From JBGRQB01 sp041725875 (lineage in GTDB: Bacteria; Bacteroidota; Ignavibacteria; Ignavibacteriales; Melioribacteraceae), in assembly GCA_041725875.1 (NCBI GenBank), contig JBGRQB010000094.1:1-16092 (forward strand): a stretch of DNA of 16,092 nucleotides, written 5' to 3'. Made by a program: the position numbers and the translations under genes. Shown piece by piece: positions 16,033 to 16,092 of the stretch (the stretch's first letter is position 1; each line of letters opens with the position of its first letter). The notes below the pieces were generated by a model. It was not told where the DNA came from. It made no database searches and saw nothing but the letters and a program-made list of their open reading frames with translations.

Positions 16033-16091
16033 TATTATTGCATTTTGTAATCTTCCGTACAAATATGATCCGTTCACAAATTACAATAATG
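15943..16091. repeat. Terminal 59-base inverted repeat with a 31-base spacer
   Basis: The left arm 15943-16001 is repeated in reverse complement at 16033-16091 with two mismatches (15957 against 16077 and 15989 against 16045), around a spacer at 16002-16032. The left arm and spacer are sensible PBP1A coding sequence, while the right arm read in the gene's sense is antisense nonsense. The repeat begins one base from the window end. This is the pattern of a fold-back chimera at a contig tip and not of a biological terminator or telomere. Confidence 0.9.
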
Positions 16092-16092
16092 A

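Noticed and set aside
15943..16091. Hairpin telomere or rho-independent terminator
   Set aside because: The arms sit within conserved coding sequence, no T-tract follows, and the copy touches the sequence end, which fits a fold-back artefact better.
1..16092. CRISPR array, tRNA, rRNA, prophage or defence island
   Set aside because: No spaced direct repeats, cloverleaf-like segments, integrase, capsid or nuclease-type proteins were seen; all sizeable genes are biosynthetic or cell-wall genes, apart from two unknowns.

Overview
The window is a compact, AT-rich bacterial segment in which every recognisable gene lies on the minus strand. In transcription order (right to left) they are: a class A penicillin-binding protein (5' end missing), hpnC, hpnD, hpnE, an unrecognised 309-residue protein, pyrG, a secreted TPR protein, purN, purH, mreB, mreC, mreD, mrdA (PBP2) and rodA (3' part missing). 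Protein features suggest a member of the Bacteroidota/Chlorobiota/Ignavibacteria group: the style of the MreC/MreD/PBP2 proteins, a TAnnTTTG-like promoter box before pyrG, AT-rich coding sequence, and weak or absent Shine-Dalgarno sites at some coupled starts. This placement is an inference from pattern, not from a search.

There appear to be three transcription blocks. Block 1 (about 16032 to 10381) carries the PBP1A-like synthase, the three-enzyme HpnC/HpnD/HpnE route from farnesyl diphosphate to squalene, and the unknown helical protein. The hpn genes abut with gaps of 0-1 base. Block 2 (10259 to 7136) carries CTP synthase, whose end overlaps a TPR protein by 41 bases. It is preceded by a 121-base intergenic region with good promoter candidates. 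Block 3 (7046 to the left edge) joins the last steps of purine synthesis (purN, purH) to the rod-shape/elongasome genes mreB-mreC-mreD-mrdA-rodA, with gaps or overlaps of 15 bases or less throughout. The window therefore couples cell-wall elongation (PBP1A, MreBCD, PBP2, RodA), membrane triterpenoid precursor synthesis and nucleotide supply.

Both ends look abnormal. At the right end, 59 bases inside the PBP1A gene recur as a near-perfect inverted copy across a 31-base spacer, which looks like a fold-back assembly or amplification chimera. At the left end rodA stops after 223 codons, before its catalytic region, and the outermost ~70 bases are richer in GC than the rest and unlike RodA. This suggests the window is a whole contig with artefactual ends, or that rodA is interrupted by another element. 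I found no tRNA, rRNA, CRISPR, phage or complete mobile element. There is no gene-free stretch over 300 bases; the longest are 10260-10380 and 7047-7135. I see no convincing new multi-gene system; the most open questions are the 309-residue protein after hpnE and the TPR protein after pyrG.
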